From Nevskiaceae bacterium (GTDB lineage: Bacteria > Pseudomonadota > Gammaproteobacteria > Nevskiales > Nevskiaceae): DNA of 64,000 nucleotides. The notes under the pieces are model-generated. The model did no database searches, was not told the origin of the DNA, and was given only the letters and a program-made list of their open reading frames with translations. Below, one piece after another: positions 16,868-25,101 of this stretch (position 1 is the stretch's first letter; each line of letters begins with the position of its first letter). A program made the translations under genes and the position numbers. The stretch is from positions 1 to 64,000 of the forward strand of contig SSEB01000011.1 of NCBI GenBank assembly GCA_008012115.1, in the 5' to 3' direction.

Positions 16868-18289
16868 TCAGGTGACCTTGTCGCGACGGTGCAGGCGCAC
16901 GCGCAGGTTGTGCGGCACCAGGGTGAAACTGATGACCTCGCTCACCGGCTGCGCCTGCGGCACGGCTTCCAGGTCGAAATGCCGCGCCAGCATCAGCGCC
17001 ACGCTGCGCATCTCGGCCAGCGCGAGATTGCGGCCGGGACACATGCGCGGTCCGTAGCCGAAGGGCATGGTCGGCGCGCGGCCGGGACCGGCCTCGGCCT
17101 TGTCCGGATCGTCGGGCTTGGGATCGAAGCGCGGCGTCGGCACGCTGCTCGGCGCGCTGCCGACGGCGGTGCGCAGCAGCAGCATCAGCCGCGTGCCGGC
17201 GGGTATCTGCAGGCCGTCGAGCACGGTGTCGCGCAGCGCTTCCAGGAAGAAGAACGGCGCCACCGGCTTCAGGCGCAGCGTCTCGTTTATCGCGGCGTCG
17301 GTGTGCGGCAGCAGGTGCGGAAAACGGTCGGCGCGCGGAATGGCCGCGTCGCCGAGAAACGCCTGCGCCTCGGCCTGCATGGCGGCGTAGACGTCCGGCC
17401 GCTCGCAGCAGTGATGGATGGTCCAGGCCAGGGAGTTGGCGGTGGTGTCCTCGCCGGCGAGCAGGGCGGTGAGCACGTTGGCGCTGACCGTCTCGTCGCT
17501 GATGCCGGTGCCGCCCTTCTCCTGAGCGGCGAGCAGCGCTTCGAGAAAGCAGGTGGGCGCCTCGCGCAGGCCGGGCTGGTCGCGCAGACGCTCGCGGGCC
17601 TTGGCCACCAGCGTGTTGACTTCGACCTGGAGCGCGGCGAGCGCGCGGTCCAGCGCACGGTCGCGCGGCAGCTTGATGTAGCGCCAGTAGGGGAACAGCG
17701 CGGTGAGCCGTTCGTTGACCGCCGGAAAAATCTTGTCGAGATGACGCTGGATGACGTCGTCGTCGCGCTCCAGCGTGTCGGACTCGTAGCCCAGCGCGAA
17801 GCGCATGGTCACGTCCACCGTGTAGCGCATCAGATCGTGCGCCACGTCCACCGCCTCGCCGCGGTCGGCGGCGCGCTGCCAGCGCGCCAGCAGGCGGCCG
17901 GTGATCTCGGCGAGCTGGTCGTGGAAGCGGCGCAGCTGCGTGGCATTGAGCGTCGCCATCCAGATGCGGCGCTGCTCGCGCCAGCGGTCGCCTTCGGCGG
18001 AGAACAGGCCGTTGAGGCCCAGCTCCTGCGCGATGGGTTCGAGGTTGCTGACGCGGCGGAAGCCGTCCGGCCGGTCGCGCAGCACCTGTTGCGACAGCGC
18101 CGCGTCGTTCACCGCCAGCCAGCGCGTGGGGCCGAGCTTGAGCGTGAACAGCCGCCCCTGCGTCTGCGCCCACTGCTCGATCTGCAGATGAAAATGCCGC
18201 GGCTGCATGGCCAGCGCATTGCCGAAGAACGGCAGGCCGCGCGGATGCGGCAGATCGTCGAGCGTGCGGGGCGTGCTGGGAGCGTTCAT
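16868..18289 (-). CDS. Cytochrome P450
   Basis: 473 residues, no membrane anchor at the N-terminus. The I-helix carries AGEDTTANSLAW, the K-helix ETLRLKP (ExxR), and the heme-binding loop is FGYGPRMCPGRN with the axial Cys. It would hydroxylate or otherwise oxidise a lipophilic substrate using electrons from a redox partner, none of which is encoded nearby. ATG at 18289 starts at MNAPSTPRTL, typical for the family; a frame open to 18376 would nearly reach the 114-bp element. It resembles CYP102/CYP4-like long forms more than short bacterial camphor types, but the subfamily is not certain. Confidence 0.88.
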   Translation of the reverse strand: MNAPSTPRTLDDLPHPRGLPFFGNALAMQPRHFHLQIEQWAQTQGRLFTLKLGPTRWLAVNDAALSQQVLRDRPDGFRRVSNLEPIAQELGLNGLFSAEGDRWREQRRIWMATLNATQLRRFHDQLAEITGRLLARWQRAADRGEAVDVAHDLMRYTVDVTMRFALGYESDTLERDDDVIQRHLDKIFPAVNERLTALFPYWRYIKLPRDRALDRALAALQVEVNTLVAKARERLRDQPGLREAPTCFLEALLAAQEKGGTGISDETVSANVLTALLAGEDTTANSLAWTIHHCCERPDVYAAMQAEAQAFLGDAAIPRADRFPHLLPHTDAAINETLRLKPVAPFFFLEALRDTVLDGLQIPAGTRLMLLLRTAVGSAPSSVPTPRFDPKPDDPDKAEAGPGRAPTMPFGYGPRMCPGRNLALAEMRSVALMLARHFDLEAVPQAQPVSEVISFTLVPHNLRVRLHRRDKVT

Positions 18290-18379
18290 CGGCGAGGGTC
18301 TTGGCGAGCGCGCAGGATACCCGACCCTCTGGCGCTTGGCGCTGGCGTCGTCATGCGGGCGGATTCTGGCGGACAAGCC

Positions 18380-18493
18380 GCCACCCGCTACCCGTCGTTT
18401 CCCTGGGGAAAATGTTTTAAAAGCAATATCAAAAATTAAATCATTAAATATTTAATAACGGGCATCGAGCGTGATCCCGACGCAGCGGGTGCC
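18380..18493. repeat. 114-bp palindromic AT-core element, copy 4 (forward orientation)
   Basis: GCCACCCGCT opens it; the right end is AGCGGGTGCC, with one mismatch to the inverted repeat. The box reads TTTCCCTGGGGAAAATG, among the best in the set, followed by the core at about 18415-18458. Unlike most copies it sits in a divergent gap, 90 bp upstream of the P450 start and 127 bp before the DUF4331 start. The rest of that 331-bp gap shows no other feature I can support. Confidence 0.94.
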
Positions 18494-18620
18494 GTCATGG
18501 GCGCGTCACCTCTGGGTGGTGTCGGTGTCCGGTTTGCGCCGGCGATGCGCGGCGGTCGCCTTGCATCCAAAGCGGCGGGGTGCTGCGTAACAGCAGTCTC
18601 CAACCCAAGGAGACTCACCG

Positions 18621-20165
18621 ATGAGATTCAAAAAGGTTTGGCAGGCGATCATCGCCGCCGGGTGCGCGACCCTGGCATCCACCAACGTGCTGGCCTCCAG
18701 TCACCGTGAGGCGCCCTTCATTGCGTCGATGCCGAAAGTCGATGGCACCGACTTCTACATGTTCAAGAGTTATGAGACGGGTCGCAGCGATTTCGTCACG
18801 ATCCTCGCCAACTACGAGCCGCTGCAGGACAGTTACGGCGGGCCGAATTATTTCGCGCTCGATCCGGAAGCGCTCTACGAGATTCACATCGACAACAACG
18901 GCGATGCCCGTGAGGATCTCACCTTCCAGTTCCGCTTCACCAACAACTACAAGGGCATCGCGCTGCCTACCGGCGGCACGGGCAACGTGGCGATTCCCCT
19001 GAGCAACGCCGGCCAGGTCGATGCGCAGGGCACCAACCTCAACGTCACCGAGACTTACACGGTCAACCTGGTGCGCGGCGACCGTCGCAGCGGCGTGAGC
19101 ATGCCGGTGACCAACGCCACCGACGGCAGCACCACCTTCACCAAGCCGATCGACAACATCGGCATGAAGTCGATCAACGACTACGCCAGCTACGCCAACA
19201 ACTTCATCTACAACGTGAAGATTCCGGGCTGCAACGCCACCGGCGCCAAGCTGTTCGTCGGTCAGCGCGCCGAGGGTTTCGTGGTCAACCTCGGTCAGGT
19301 GTTCGACCTGGTGAATCTCAGCCCGCTGGCGGCGCGTCCGGGCCCGGGCATGGGCAACAACATCATCAAGGACAAGAACGTCACCACGCTGGCGCTGGAA
19401 GTGCCGACGGCCTGCCTCACCGCGGGCAACGATCCGGTGATCGGCGGCTGGACCACGGCCAGCGTGCGTCAGAGCCGTGTCGTCAATCCGCTGCCGCAGG
19501 GTCCGGCCAATGCCAACGGCAAGAAGGGACCGGCGATCCACGGTGGCGCCTGGGCGCAGGTGTCGCGTCTCGGCTCGCCGCTGGTCAACGAGGTGGTGAT
19601 CGGTCTGACCGACAAGGACAAGTTCAACGCCAGCCAGCCCAAGGATGACGTGCAGAACTTCGGCGCCTACGTGCTGTACCCGACCCTGCCGGTGCTGGTG
19701 GACAAGCTGTTCTTCGGTGGCAAGGGCAGTTCGGTGCCGGCGACGCCGCGCAATGACCTGCTCGCCGCCTTCGTCACCGGCGTGACCACCGGGCCCAGCG
19801 ATACGCCGGCCAACTTCAAGTTCACGGCGCCGGCGACGCTGACCACGCCGGGCGAGATGTTGCGCCTGAACACGGCGATTCCGGCGGCGGCGCCCAAGGA
19901 CCAGAAGGATCTCGGCTTCCTCGCCTGCGATCTTGCCGGCTTCCCCAATGGCCGGCGCCCGATCGACGACGTCGTCGATATCGAGCTGACCGTGGCCGAG
20001 GGTGCGCTGGTGGGCAAGAACGGCCTGCAGACCTGCGATCTCAGCGGCCCAACGCCGCAGGTGAAGAACGCGGGTGCCGTGGTCAACGACGGCGCGACGC
20101 CGGACCCGGCGGCCTACCTCACGGTGTTCCCGTATCTCAACACGCCCCATCCGGGCTCGCCGTAA
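18621..20165 (+). CDS. Exported DUF4331 protein
   Basis: 514 residues. MRFKKVWQAIIAAGCATLASTNVLA is a signal peptide, and the mature protein starts SSHREAPFIASMPKVDGTDFYMF. SHREAP and a D-x-TDFYMF stretch near the start are typical of DUF4331, whose function is not established. The protein has many Asp/Asn residues, few Cys and repeated beta-rich stretches, and should be periplasmic or released. AAGGAG precedes the ATG. A small lipoprotein gene follows after 9 bp and a HupE/TPR pair converges on it; DUF4331, TPR and HupE/UreJ genes tend to travel together, which I recall from other genomes but cannot verify here. Confidence 0.87.
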   Translation: MRFKKVWQAIIAAGCATLASTNVLASSHREAPFIASMPKVDGTDFYMFKSYETGRSDFVTILANYEPLQDSYGGPNYFALDPEALYEIHIDNNGDAREDLTFQFRFTNNYKGIALPTGGTGNVAIPLSNAGQVDAQGTNLNVTETYTVNLVRGDRRSGVSMPVTNATDGSTTFTKPIDNIGMKSINDYASYANNFIYNVKIPGCNATGAKLFVGQRAEGFVVNLGQVFDLVNLSPLAARPGPGMGNNIIKDKNVTTLALEVPTACLTAGNDPVIGGWTTASVRQSRVVNPLPQGPANANGKKGPAIHGGAWAQVSRLGSPLVNEVVIGLTDKDKFNASQPKDDVQNFGAYVLYPTLPVLVDKLFFGGKGSSVPATPRNDLLAAFVTGVTTGPSDTPANFKFTAPATLTTPGEMLRLNTAIPAAAPKDQKDLGFLACDLAGFPNGRRPIDDVVDIELTVAEGALVGKNGLQTCDLSGPTPQVKNAGAVVNDGATPDPAAYLTVFPYLNTPHPGSP

Positions 20166-20174
20166 GGAGGGCGC

Positions 20175-20414
20175 ATGATCAAGCTCAGACCCATTGCGCT
20201 GACGCTCGGCCTGGCCCTGCTGGTCACGGGGTGCAAGGAGCACGAGGGCCCGCAAGGCCCGACCACCGTGAACGGCCTGGTGACCACGCAGATCAATCAA
20301 CGGACCTGCCGCACCAACACGCCCGACGACGTCAACGCGCTCAACGTGAGCGAAGACGAGTCGCCGGTCGACGTCAATCAGCTGACCCCGGCCTGCACGC
20401 TGCCGGGCGGTTGA
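20175..20414 (+). CDS. Small lipoprotein next to DUF4331
   Basis: 79 residues. The signal region ends in a lipobox (LALLVTGC), so the protein is lipid-anchored in the envelope. The mature part is short, acidic and has Cys at two further places (RTCRTN, PACTLP). It follows the DUF4331 stop by 9 bp with AGGAGG in the gap and is closed by a strong terminator, so the two form an operon. No family is recognised, but the position suggests a partner of the DUF4331 protein. Confidence 0.75.
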   Translation: MIKLRPIALTLGLALLVTGCKEHEGPQGPTTVNGLVTTQINQRTCRTNTPDDVNALNVSEDESPVDVNQLTPACTLPGG

Positions 20415-20437
20415 GGTTGGCCAGAGGTTGTTGCACG

Positions 20438-20465
20438 GGCCCCGCTACGGCGGGGCCTTTTTTTT
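20438..20465 (+). terminator. Rho-independent terminator after the DUF4331 operon
   Basis: GGCCCCGC at 20438-20445 pairs with GCGGGGCC at 20450-20457 across a TACG loop and is followed by eight T. It ends the plus-strand operon just before the stop of the convergent HupE gene. Confidence 0.92.
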
Positions 20466-20474
20466 GCAGCCGGT

Positions 20475-21602
20475 TTACTGGCCGAAGCGGATGAGGTCCA
20501 ACACAAATACGCGCTGCACCAGCCACAGCAGTCCCACGATGCAGATGGCGATGGAGCCGGGAATGAGGATGCCGTATTGGTAGAGCCGCGAGCGGCGCAC
20601 GAGGAAGGACGCCGGCACCACCGCCGCGATCAGGCTCAGCTGCGCCGCCTCCACGCCGAGGTTGAAGCCGAACAGCGCAGCGACGCGCTGCTCGGCGGGC
20701 AGGCCCAGTTCCAGCAGCGCGCCGGCGATGGCGCTGCCGTGGATCAGGCCGAAGAAGAAGGCGAGAAACCACAGACCGCGGTGGATCATCGGCACCAGGT
20801 TGTTGAGGCCGGCAAAGACCACGGTGGCGGCGACCAGGCTTTCCACCAGGCGCGAGGGCAGGTGGATCACACCCATCGCGGCCAGGCTCAGCGTCAGTGC
20901 GTGCGCCAGCGTAAAGGCGGTGACCACGCGCGCCGACTCCCAGGCGGTGTCGCGCAGGCGGGTGGCCGTGTGCCAACGGCCTCGCCGCCGCCACACCACG
21001 GCCGGCAGCAGCAGACCGGCGAGGAACAGCATGTGGTCCGCGCCTTTCCAGACGTGCCACAGACCTTCGCCGCTGTAGACGAGGATGGTCGGCCACACGC
21101 GGTCGCCGCCGGGAATGAAGATTTGCGCGGGACGGTCGGGACTCAGGATCGCGGTCTGCGTACCCTCGAACTGCAGACGCAGCAGGCCACGGTGCGTCGG
21201 GTCGATGTCGAACAGCGCGCGGTAGTCCACGCCCAGGTGACGGGGCGCGCTGGCGCAGCGGCCGTCGAGCATGAGCGCGGCGTAGGCGCCGTCGGTGTGA
21301 TCGGCAATCTGCAGCGCCGACGCGGCCAGCGTGCAGGGCTGGCGATCGGCTTCGATGTGCAGATGACGCAGCGCGTACTCGGTGATATCCGCCTGACGCG
21401 CACGCACCTCGCCCCAGGTGATGCGGCCGTCGCCATTGCTGTCGAGGCCGATGGCGTACTCGAGATCGCGCAGCGCGATGTCCCACTCGCCGTGCAGGGC
21501 GTCCTTCTCGACTGACAGCTGCAGGTAGCTGTCGCTGGGCTTGTGTGCGGCGGCGGCACCGCTGCACAGCAGCATGGCGAACACGGTCAGGCGTCGGATC
21601 AT
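20475..21602 (-). CDS. HupE/UreJ-family membrane protein with an EF-hand-like loop
   Basis: 375 residues. A signal peptide (MIRRLTVFAMLLCSGAAAA) precedes a soluble domain and then about six to seven membrane helices. GLWHVWKGADHMLFLAG is the HupE/UreJ metal-site helix (H-x(n)-GxDHxLF), and FAGLNNLVP and FGLIHGSAIAG are further conserved segments. HupE and UreJ relatives transport nickel or handle other ligands; the long exported domain separates this subgroup. Near residue 53 there is a complete EF-hand loop, DSNGDGRITWGE, implying calcium binding. ATG at 21602 overlaps the stop of the upstream TPR gene (ATGA). Confidence 0.82.
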   Translation of the reverse strand: MIRRLTVFAMLLCSGAAAAHKPSDSYLQLSVEKDALHGEWDIALRDLEYAIGLDSNGDGRITWGEVRARQADITEYALRHLHIEADRQPCTLAASALQIADHTDGAYAALMLDGRCASAPRHLGVDYRALFDIDPTHRGLLRLQFEGTQTAILSPDRPAQIFIPGGDRVWPTILVYSGEGLWHVWKGADHMLFLAGLLLPAVVWRRRGRWHTATRLRDTAWESARVVTAFTLAHALTLSLAAMGVIHLPSRLVESLVAATVVFAGLNNLVPMIHRGLWFLAFFFGLIHGSAIAGALLELGLPAEQRVAALFGFNLGVEAAQLSLIAAVVPASFLVRRSRLYQYGILIPGSIAICIVGLLWLVQRVFVLDLIRFGQ

Positions 21603-22780
21603 GGCAGCGCCTTCAGCGCGCGGGTGATGCGCACGTCCTGCAGGCCGGTCTGTTGCAGCCACTCGCGCACCGGCGTCGCCGCCGCCGGCTGGGCGGCCGC
21701 CGCGGCCGCTTGCAGCAGGATCAGCGCATCGAGCGGCTCGCGCTGCACGGCCCAGTTGCTGCGGGCCAGTTGCAGCGCCGCTGGCGGGTTGCGCGCGAGT
21801 TGCAACTGATACATCGCCGCCTCGCGCTGATGCACGAACTCACCCCGCGCCTGTGCGGCGGCGAAGCGCTCTTCGATCATGCGGCAATGCCGGCGCAGTG
21901 CCTCGCCATCGCGGCCAAGCTGCTGCTCGGCCAGCGCCAGCCGCAGCAGGAGGTTGTCGATATCGGTGTAGGCCTGCAATCGCGCCACCACGACGGCGGC
22001 ATCGCCGCGTTGCAGCGCGGCGTCGGCCCAGGCGGCGAGCAGGTAGGCGTCCGGCTGACCGCTGCGGTCCATGGCCGCCAGCGCCTGGTCGTAGCGCGCC
22101 GTGGTCGAGGCATCGCCGAGCCGCTCGGCGATCTCCGCTGCCGTGGTCAAGGCCCAGAGCGCGGCGCTGTCGGCCGCCTGGCCCACGCCGGCCGTGGCGA
22201 AGTCGAGCAGGGCCAGTGCGCGCGGCGCCTTGCCGCTGAGGCTGGCGCTGGCGGCGCTGCAGGCGGCGACGTCGAGCGCCGGCGCCAGTCCGCGCAGGGC
22301 GCTGCAATCCTGCGCGGCGTCCTGCGGACGACCCTGCGCCATCAGCACCACCGCCCGCGTCAGCCGCGCCTGCGCATCGCGCGGATTGGCGGCGAGGGCC
22401 TGGTCGAGATCGCTGCGGGCGCTGTCGAACTGATGGAAGAACTGGCGGATGGTGGCGCGCAGCACCAGCACCGTGCCCGGCGGCGTGGCCAGCGACCACC
22501 AGGGCGCCAGCGCCGCCTCGGCGTATCCAAAGTAGCGTGGATCGGCGCGTGAGCGGCCCATGCGCAGCGCCGCTTCGGCGTAAGCCAGCGCGGCGTCGAG
22601 GTTCTGCGGCTGCGCGCTGAGCTGCGCGCGCAAGCGCGAAAGCGTCCGTGCCGCGGGATCGAGACGCGACGGCACCTCGGCCAGCACGGTGTCGTCGCTG
22701 GGCGGGACATAGGCGGCCTGCGCCGTGGAGACGCCGGCGAAGCCCAGCAGCAGCGCCAGGGTATGAAATCGTCTGATCAC
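21599..22780 (-). CDS. Exported TPR-repeat protein
   Basis: 393 residues. The N-terminus (MIRRFHTLALLLGFAGVSTAQA) is a signal peptide. The body is a chain of Ala/Leu-rich helical pairs with TPR spacing (for example LDAALAYAEAALRMGR and ARSDLDQALAANPRDAQARL), giving a protein-binding scaffold in the periplasm. Its stop overlaps the start of the HupE-like gene by 4 nt, so the two are coupled. Convergence with the DUF4331 operon suggests one envelope system, possibly assembly or metal-linked, though this is inference. Confidence 0.8.
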   Translation of the reverse strand: MIRRFHTLALLLGFAGVSTAQAAYVPPSDDTVLAEVPSRLDPAARTLSRLRAQLSAQPQNLDAALAYAEAALRMGRSRADPRYFGYAEAALAPWWSLATPPGTVLVLRATIRQFFHQFDSARSDLDQALAANPRDAQARLTRAVVLMAQGRPQDAAQDCSALRGLAPALDVAACSAASASLSGKAPRALALLDFATAGVGQAADSAALWALTTAAEIAERLGDASTTARYDQALAAMDRSGQPDAYLLAAWADAALQRGDAAVVVARLQAYTDIDNLLLRLALAEQQLGRDGEALRRHCRMIEERFAAAQARGEFVHQREAAMYQLQLARNPPAALQLARSNWAVQREPLDALILLQAAAAAAQPAAATPVREWLQQTGLQDVRITRALKALP

Positions 22781-22852
22781 GCGCGGCCGCGCCTCGCGGC
22801 AGCGTCCGGCGAGGCGCCGCGGACGCTCGGCGCATCGGTTCCTGCGGCTCGA

Positions 22853-23851
22853 TCAATGTTCATACGCGGCGATACGCGGCAGGGTGGTCGCCGGATTCGC
22901 GTCGGTCGTCGCCGGCAGTTTCGCCACGAAACGGTCGATGGCGCCGGCGACCTCGCGCAGGTGCGTGTGGTGCAGGGCGTGCCCGGCGTTGCGCAGCAGC
23001 AGCACCTGCGCCTGCGGCACCACCGGCAGCACGCGGCGGCCGTGATTCCAGAACGGCACCAGGGCGTCTTGATCGCCGTGGATCAGCAGCAGCGGCGCAT
23101 GGATCTGGTCGTAGCGCACGCTCAGCGTCTGCAGGTACTCGTTGAGCCGCATCATGTCCTCGACGTTGTCGAGAAAGCTGCGCGGCCGCAGCGCCAGCGG
23201 CGCGCCGATGTTGTCGATGTACTGCGGCGGCACCGGGTCGGGCGCCACCACCGGCACCACCTCGCGCGGCAGCAGCAACTGGCCGGCGGGCATCACCAGC
23301 GTCCAGGCGAACAGCGGACCGATCAGCGGCAGCGCGCCGACGTCGTAGGTCCAGCCGACCGAGCCGGCCCAGTGGCCGGTGACGCCGCCAAGCAGCACGC
23401 CGCCGGCGACGCGCTCGGGATGCTCCACCAGCGCCGCCATCACCACCGAGCCCGCCCAGGAGTGCCCCACCAGCACCGGACGCTCGATGCCCAGCTGCGC
23501 GCAGGCGTCGAGCAGCAGGCTGGCGATGTCGGCGGGCGTCATCCAGGGGCCGTCGCCGCGATCGCTGTAGCCGTAACCGGGGCGATCGAAGGCGATCACG
23601 CGATGCTGCTGCGCGAGCCGCGGCAGTAGGTTGCTGCTGAACTCGCGCAGATTGGAACTGGCGCCGTGGATCAGCAGCAGCGTGGGCCCGGGACCGTTGC
23701 CCTGCATCACGTAGTGCAGCCGCAGGCCGCGCACCGTGACGAAGGCGCCGAGCGGCGGAAAGCGGTGTTCGATCCAGCGGACCGAAGCCCAGCTGTAGAG
23801 CTGCAGGGCAAAGACGATCAGCAGGCTGCCGAGGACGAGGTGACGCAGCAT
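22853..23851 (-). CDS. Alpha/beta-hydrolase with N-terminal membrane anchor
   Basis: 332 residues. MLRHLVLGSLLIVFALQLYSW is a single membrane helix, so the catalytic domain is probably periplasmic. The oxyanion loop is IHGASSNLRE, the nucleophile elbow GHSWAG, the acid is likely Asp in HGDQDALVPF, and the His lies in NAGHALHH. It would hydrolyse an ester or similar bond; the substrate is unknown. The ATG at 23851 sets the helix at the N-terminus, and a longer frame to 23971 would run into copy 5 of the 114-bp element. Confidence 0.82.
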   Translation of the reverse strand: MLRHLVLGSLLIVFALQLYSWASVRWIEHRFPPLGAFVTVRGLRLHYVMQGNGPGPTLLLIHGASSNLREFSSNLLPRLAQQHRVIAFDRPGYGYSDRGDGPWMTPADIASLLLDACAQLGIERPVLVGHSWAGSVVMAALVEHPERVAGGVLLGGVTGHWAGSVGWTYDVGALPLIGPLFAWTLVMPAGQLLLPREVVPVVAPDPVPPQYIDNIGAPLALRPRSFLDNVEDMMRLNEYLQTLSVRYDQIHAPLLLIHGDQDALVPFWNHGRRVLPVVPQAQVLLLRNAGHALHHTHLREVAGAIDRFVAKLPATTDANPATTLPRIAAYEH

Positions 23852-23966
23852 CGGGTGCGGGCCGTGTTCGGGAGTGGAGACTTGTTGCCTTACTCGCCAG
23901 CGACGGGAATGGATGCGGTGCGGGCCCTCGCAGCGTGGAAGGCTGTCCGAATGAGGCCGCGACGCG

Positions 23967-24080
23967 GTCACCCGCTGATGCCGTTTTGCCTGGGGGAAAT
24001 GTTATTAATTATTTACCAAAATAAAACGCAGTAAATATTTATAAACATTATTCTAAGGCACTTGGCGGCGAGCGGGTGGC
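23967..24080. repeat. 114-bp palindromic AT-core element, copy 5 (forward orientation)
   Basis: GTCACCCGCT to AGCGGGTGGC, with the box GCCTGGGGGAAATG and an AT core at about 24002-24045. It is one of two copies in a divergent gap: 115 bp upstream of the alpha/beta-hydrolase start and 166 bp before the ArsR promoter. I see nothing else supportable between 24081 and 24246. Confidence 0.94.
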
Positions 24081-24246
24081 GCGAAAATGGCGCGATATCC
24101 TGTCGTCGCGATGTCCTCTGCACGGGAAACCCGATGCTTCACATCCGATTCACACCGAGCGGGACCTGCTGCACCTGTCCCGCTCCTCCGCATCAACGCG
24201 GCAATGCCGGCAGAGCGTGCGTGACGGAGGCGTTGTTGCCGTCGTG

Positions 24247-24276
24247 TTGACATGCAAGTAATTACTTGCATATTAT
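24247..24276 (+). promoter_or_regulatory. Promoter and palindromic operator of the arsR-SRPBCC operon
   Basis: TTGACA at 24247-24252 and TATTAT at 24271-24276 are a near-consensus sigma-70 promoter with an 18-bp spacer. The spacer region is filled by a perfect 20-bp palindrome at 24252-24271 (half-site ATGCAAGTAA). An ArsR-family repressor bound there would block RNA polymerase directly, so autoregulation by the adjacent gene product is the simple reading. Transcription should start near 24283, leaving a very short leader. Confidence 0.82.
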
Positions 24277-24298
24277 CCTGCCACCTCCGAACACCGAT

Positions 24299-24622
24299 AT
24301 GGGCGATCCCGACCTCCTCTTCAAAGCGTTGGCCGACGGCAGCCGTCGCAAGCTGCTGGATGTGCTCTATGCCAACGACGGCCAGACGCTGGGCGAGCTG
24401 TGCGAACACCTCGACATGACGCGGCAGGCGGTGACGCAGCACCTCGGCGCGCTGGAGACGGCGCAACTGGTCGTGATCCAGTGGCGCGGGCGCGAGAAGC
24501 TGCACTTTCTCAACCCCGTGCCGCTGCAGGAGATCTACGAGCGGTGGATCGCCAAGTTCGAGCAGCCGCGCCTCAAGGCGCTGGCGCAACTCCGCAGGAA
24601 ACTGGAAGGACCACGCTCATGA
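24299..24622 (+). CDS. ArsR-family transcriptional repressor
   Basis: 107 residues. LFKALADGSRRKLLDVL opens the winged helix, LGELCEHLDMTRQAVTQHLGALE is the recognition region, and VVIQWRGREKLHFLNP the wing, followed by a C-terminal helical extension. It lacks the metal-binding ELCVCDL motif of ArsR/SmtB and belongs to the group that is paired with SRPBCC proteins. ATG at 24299 lies about 15 nt after the predicted transcript start, so the leader is nearly absent. Its stop overlaps the SRPBCC start as ATGA. Confidence 0.9.
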   Translation: MGDPDLLFKALADGSRRKLLDVLYANDGQTLGELCEHLDMTRQAVTQHLGALETAQLVVIQWRGREKLHFLNPVPLQEIYERWIAKFEQPRLKALAQLRRKLEGPRS

Positions 24623-25086
24623 CCCCCAAGCCCCGCAGCACCTTCGTCTACGTCAGCTACATCCGCACCACGCCGGAAAAACTCTGGCAGGCGCTCACCA
24701 CGCCCGCATTCATGAAGCAGTACTGGTTCGGCATGGATTTCGAGTGCGACTGGAAGCCGGGCTCGCCCTGGCGCATGTTGTTCGAGGACGGCCGCGTCGC
24801 CGACGACGGCGTGATTCTCGAAAGCGATCCGCCGCGGCGCCTCGTCATCCGCTGGCGCAATCGCTGGAAGCCGGAGATGTCCGCCGAGGGCGACAGCCTC
24901 TGCACCTTCGAGATCAGCACCGAGGGGCCGAGCACGCGGCTCAGCATCACGCACAGCATCGACGTGCCCGACTCGCAGTTGATCAACGGCGTGTCCGGCG
25001 GCTGGCCGCGCATCATCTCCAACCTCAAGTCGCTGCTGGAGACTGGCGAGGTGGTGATGAAGGAGAAGGTGGCGCCGAAGGCGTGA
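24619..25086 (+). CDS. SRPBCC (AHSA1-like) domain protein
   Basis: 155 residues with the START/Bet v1-like pattern: YVSYIRTTPEKLWQALTTPAFMKQYW, then alternating strands (GSPWRMLFEDGRVADDGVILESDP) and a long C-terminal helix (GGWPRIISNLKSLLETGE). Such proteins form a hydrophobic pocket for small ligands. The 4-nt overlap with the ArsR gene makes a standard regulator-SRPBCC pair, where the SRPBCC protein may bind or process the ligand that controls the repressor. Ligand not deducible. Confidence 0.87.
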   Translation: MTPKPRSTFVYVSYIRTTPEKLWQALTTPAFMKQYWFGMDFECDWKPGSPWRMLFEDGRVADDGVILESDPPRRLVIRWRNRWKPEMSAEGDSLCTFEISTEGPSTRLSITHSIDVPDSQLINGVSGGWPRIISNLKSLLETGEVVMKEKVAPKA

Positions 25087-25101
25087 GCCGCGGCGCGGGC
25101 C

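Noticed and set aside
24062-24261. Short frames between copy 5 and the ArsR promoter
   Set aside because: They begin inside the repeat or cross the promoter, lack ribosome sites and resemble no protein.
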